64,000 nt of DNA from assembly GCA_934121905.1 (NCBI GenBank), contig CAKOVI010000001.1, positions 62,001 through 126,000 on the forward strand, in the 5' to 3' direction. The position numbers and the translations under genes are program-made. Below, piece by piece: positions 63,510 through 64,000 of the stretch (position 1 is the first letter of the stretch; every line of letters starts with the position of its first letter). The notes under the pieces are model-generated. The model made no database searches and was not told the DNA's origin. It saw only the letters and a program-made list of their open reading frames with translations. Source of the DNA: an uncultured Clostridia bacterium. GTDB lineage: Bacteria > Bacillota > Clostridia > TANB77 > CAG-508.

Positions 63510-63712
63510 TAGATTAATCCTCCTTATTTATTTTCCACTTAACATAATACCATAAAATGGATGAAAAATCAATAGTGCTGGGAAAGCGAATTGTACTTGT
63601 AAAGTTATGGTGAATTTTATCATAAAAAATAACCAAATTCGTTGACAGTAAAATGAATAAAATGTAAAATATAAATACAATATTAATAATTAAAAATATA
63701 GAGGAGAAAATA

Positions 63713-64000
63713 ATGAGAGAAGAAAAATATTTTATAATAAATGAATATGGCGAGGGTGTGAATGTTACAAAAGAAGAGTATGAGAAATGGTGTGAGGAAA
63801 ATAAAGATAAGCAAAAAAGTGGCTCTGCACCAAAATTCCAAACACCAGAACAACAAGAAGAAAGAAGAACACTTATTGATAATGTCATAGAGAATTTAAA
63901 CCAAGAGGAATTAACCAATGAAGATTATTCTAAAATAAGACAAGATGTTAAAGTGAAAACTCAAGATGATATCGAAAAGGAAAATAGAGAACGTTTAGAT
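63713..64000 (+). CDS. Hypothetical protein, 3' end outside the window
   Basis: Starts MREEKYFIINEYGEGVNVTKEEY after AGAGGAG; 96 codons are visible and the frame is open at the window edge. The visible part is acidic and rich in Glu, Lys and Gln (TPEQQEERRTLIDNVIENLNQEELTNEDYSKIRQDV), probably helical. No motif recognised. The region 63510-63712 holds the divergent start signals. Confidence 0.6.
   Translation, partial: MREEKYFIINEYGEGVNVTKEEYEKWCEENKDKQKSGSAPKFQTPEQQEERRTLIDNVIENLNQEELTNEDYSKIRQDVKVKTQDDIEKENRERLD

Overview
The window is about 64 kb of very AT-rich DNA from a low-GC Gram-positive bacterium, most likely an uncultured, spore-forming, gut-type member of the Clostridia. Grounds: a PolC-type replicative polymerase, a germination protease (Gpr), formate-tetrahydrofolate ligase, MinD/MinE, GdpP, HrcA, strong GGAGG ribosome binding sites and many hairpin-plus-T-run terminators. 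No tRNA or rRNA gene is visible. The species assignment is inference.

Layout. 1-10.4 kb: end of a DUF4143-type ATPase, a membrane-anchored Xre regulator and a giant cyclic beta-1,2-glucan synthase-like protein (GT84 + GH94). 10.4-16.5 kb: surface proteins, including two with pilin-like N-termini that share a copied, attenuator-like leader. 16.5-19 kb: a PHP phosphoesterase, a Nudix hydrolase, a candidate structured RNA and a broken gene. 19-28 kb: polC, two small minus-strand genes, rpsF-ssb-rpsR, topB and an MgtC-like gene. 28.6-31.8 kb: an ISLre2/UPF0236 transposase and a third pilin-like protein whose C-terminus looks like the variable region of a diversity-generating retroelement. 33-39 kb: minD-minE-rodA-dusB and aspS. 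39-46.7 kb: gdpP, a DUF4258/YgiT-type toxin-antitoxin-like pair, rplI, dnaB, tilS and ftsH. 46.7-55.8 kb: a large transglutaminase-like protein, a patatin, an L,D-transpeptidase, fhs and gpr. 56-64 kb: a DUF1540 protein, metG, a coiled-coil protein, hrcA and a putative metalloprotease operon.

The outstanding observation is a consistent coding anomaly. Seven genes, including the essential polC and the highly conserved gpr, are split by a +1 frameshift. In every one the break is an in-frame CGG codon; skipping the C and reading the next GGN as glycine restores the family sequence. I checked CGG by eye in the reading frames of all the annotated genes and found no in-frame CGG anywhere else, although CGG is common out of frame. 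This suggests that CGG is not a normal arginine codon here and that CGGN is read as glycine, by +1 frameshifting at an unassigned codon or by quadruplet decoding. I know of no description of such a system.

Other points of interest are the diversity-generating-retroelement-type variable region, a family of GGGACCGG-core repeats placed just after genes (one of which supplies the C-terminus of DusB), a lysine/glutamate-rich extension on MinE, and the conserved leader upstream of two pilin-like genes.
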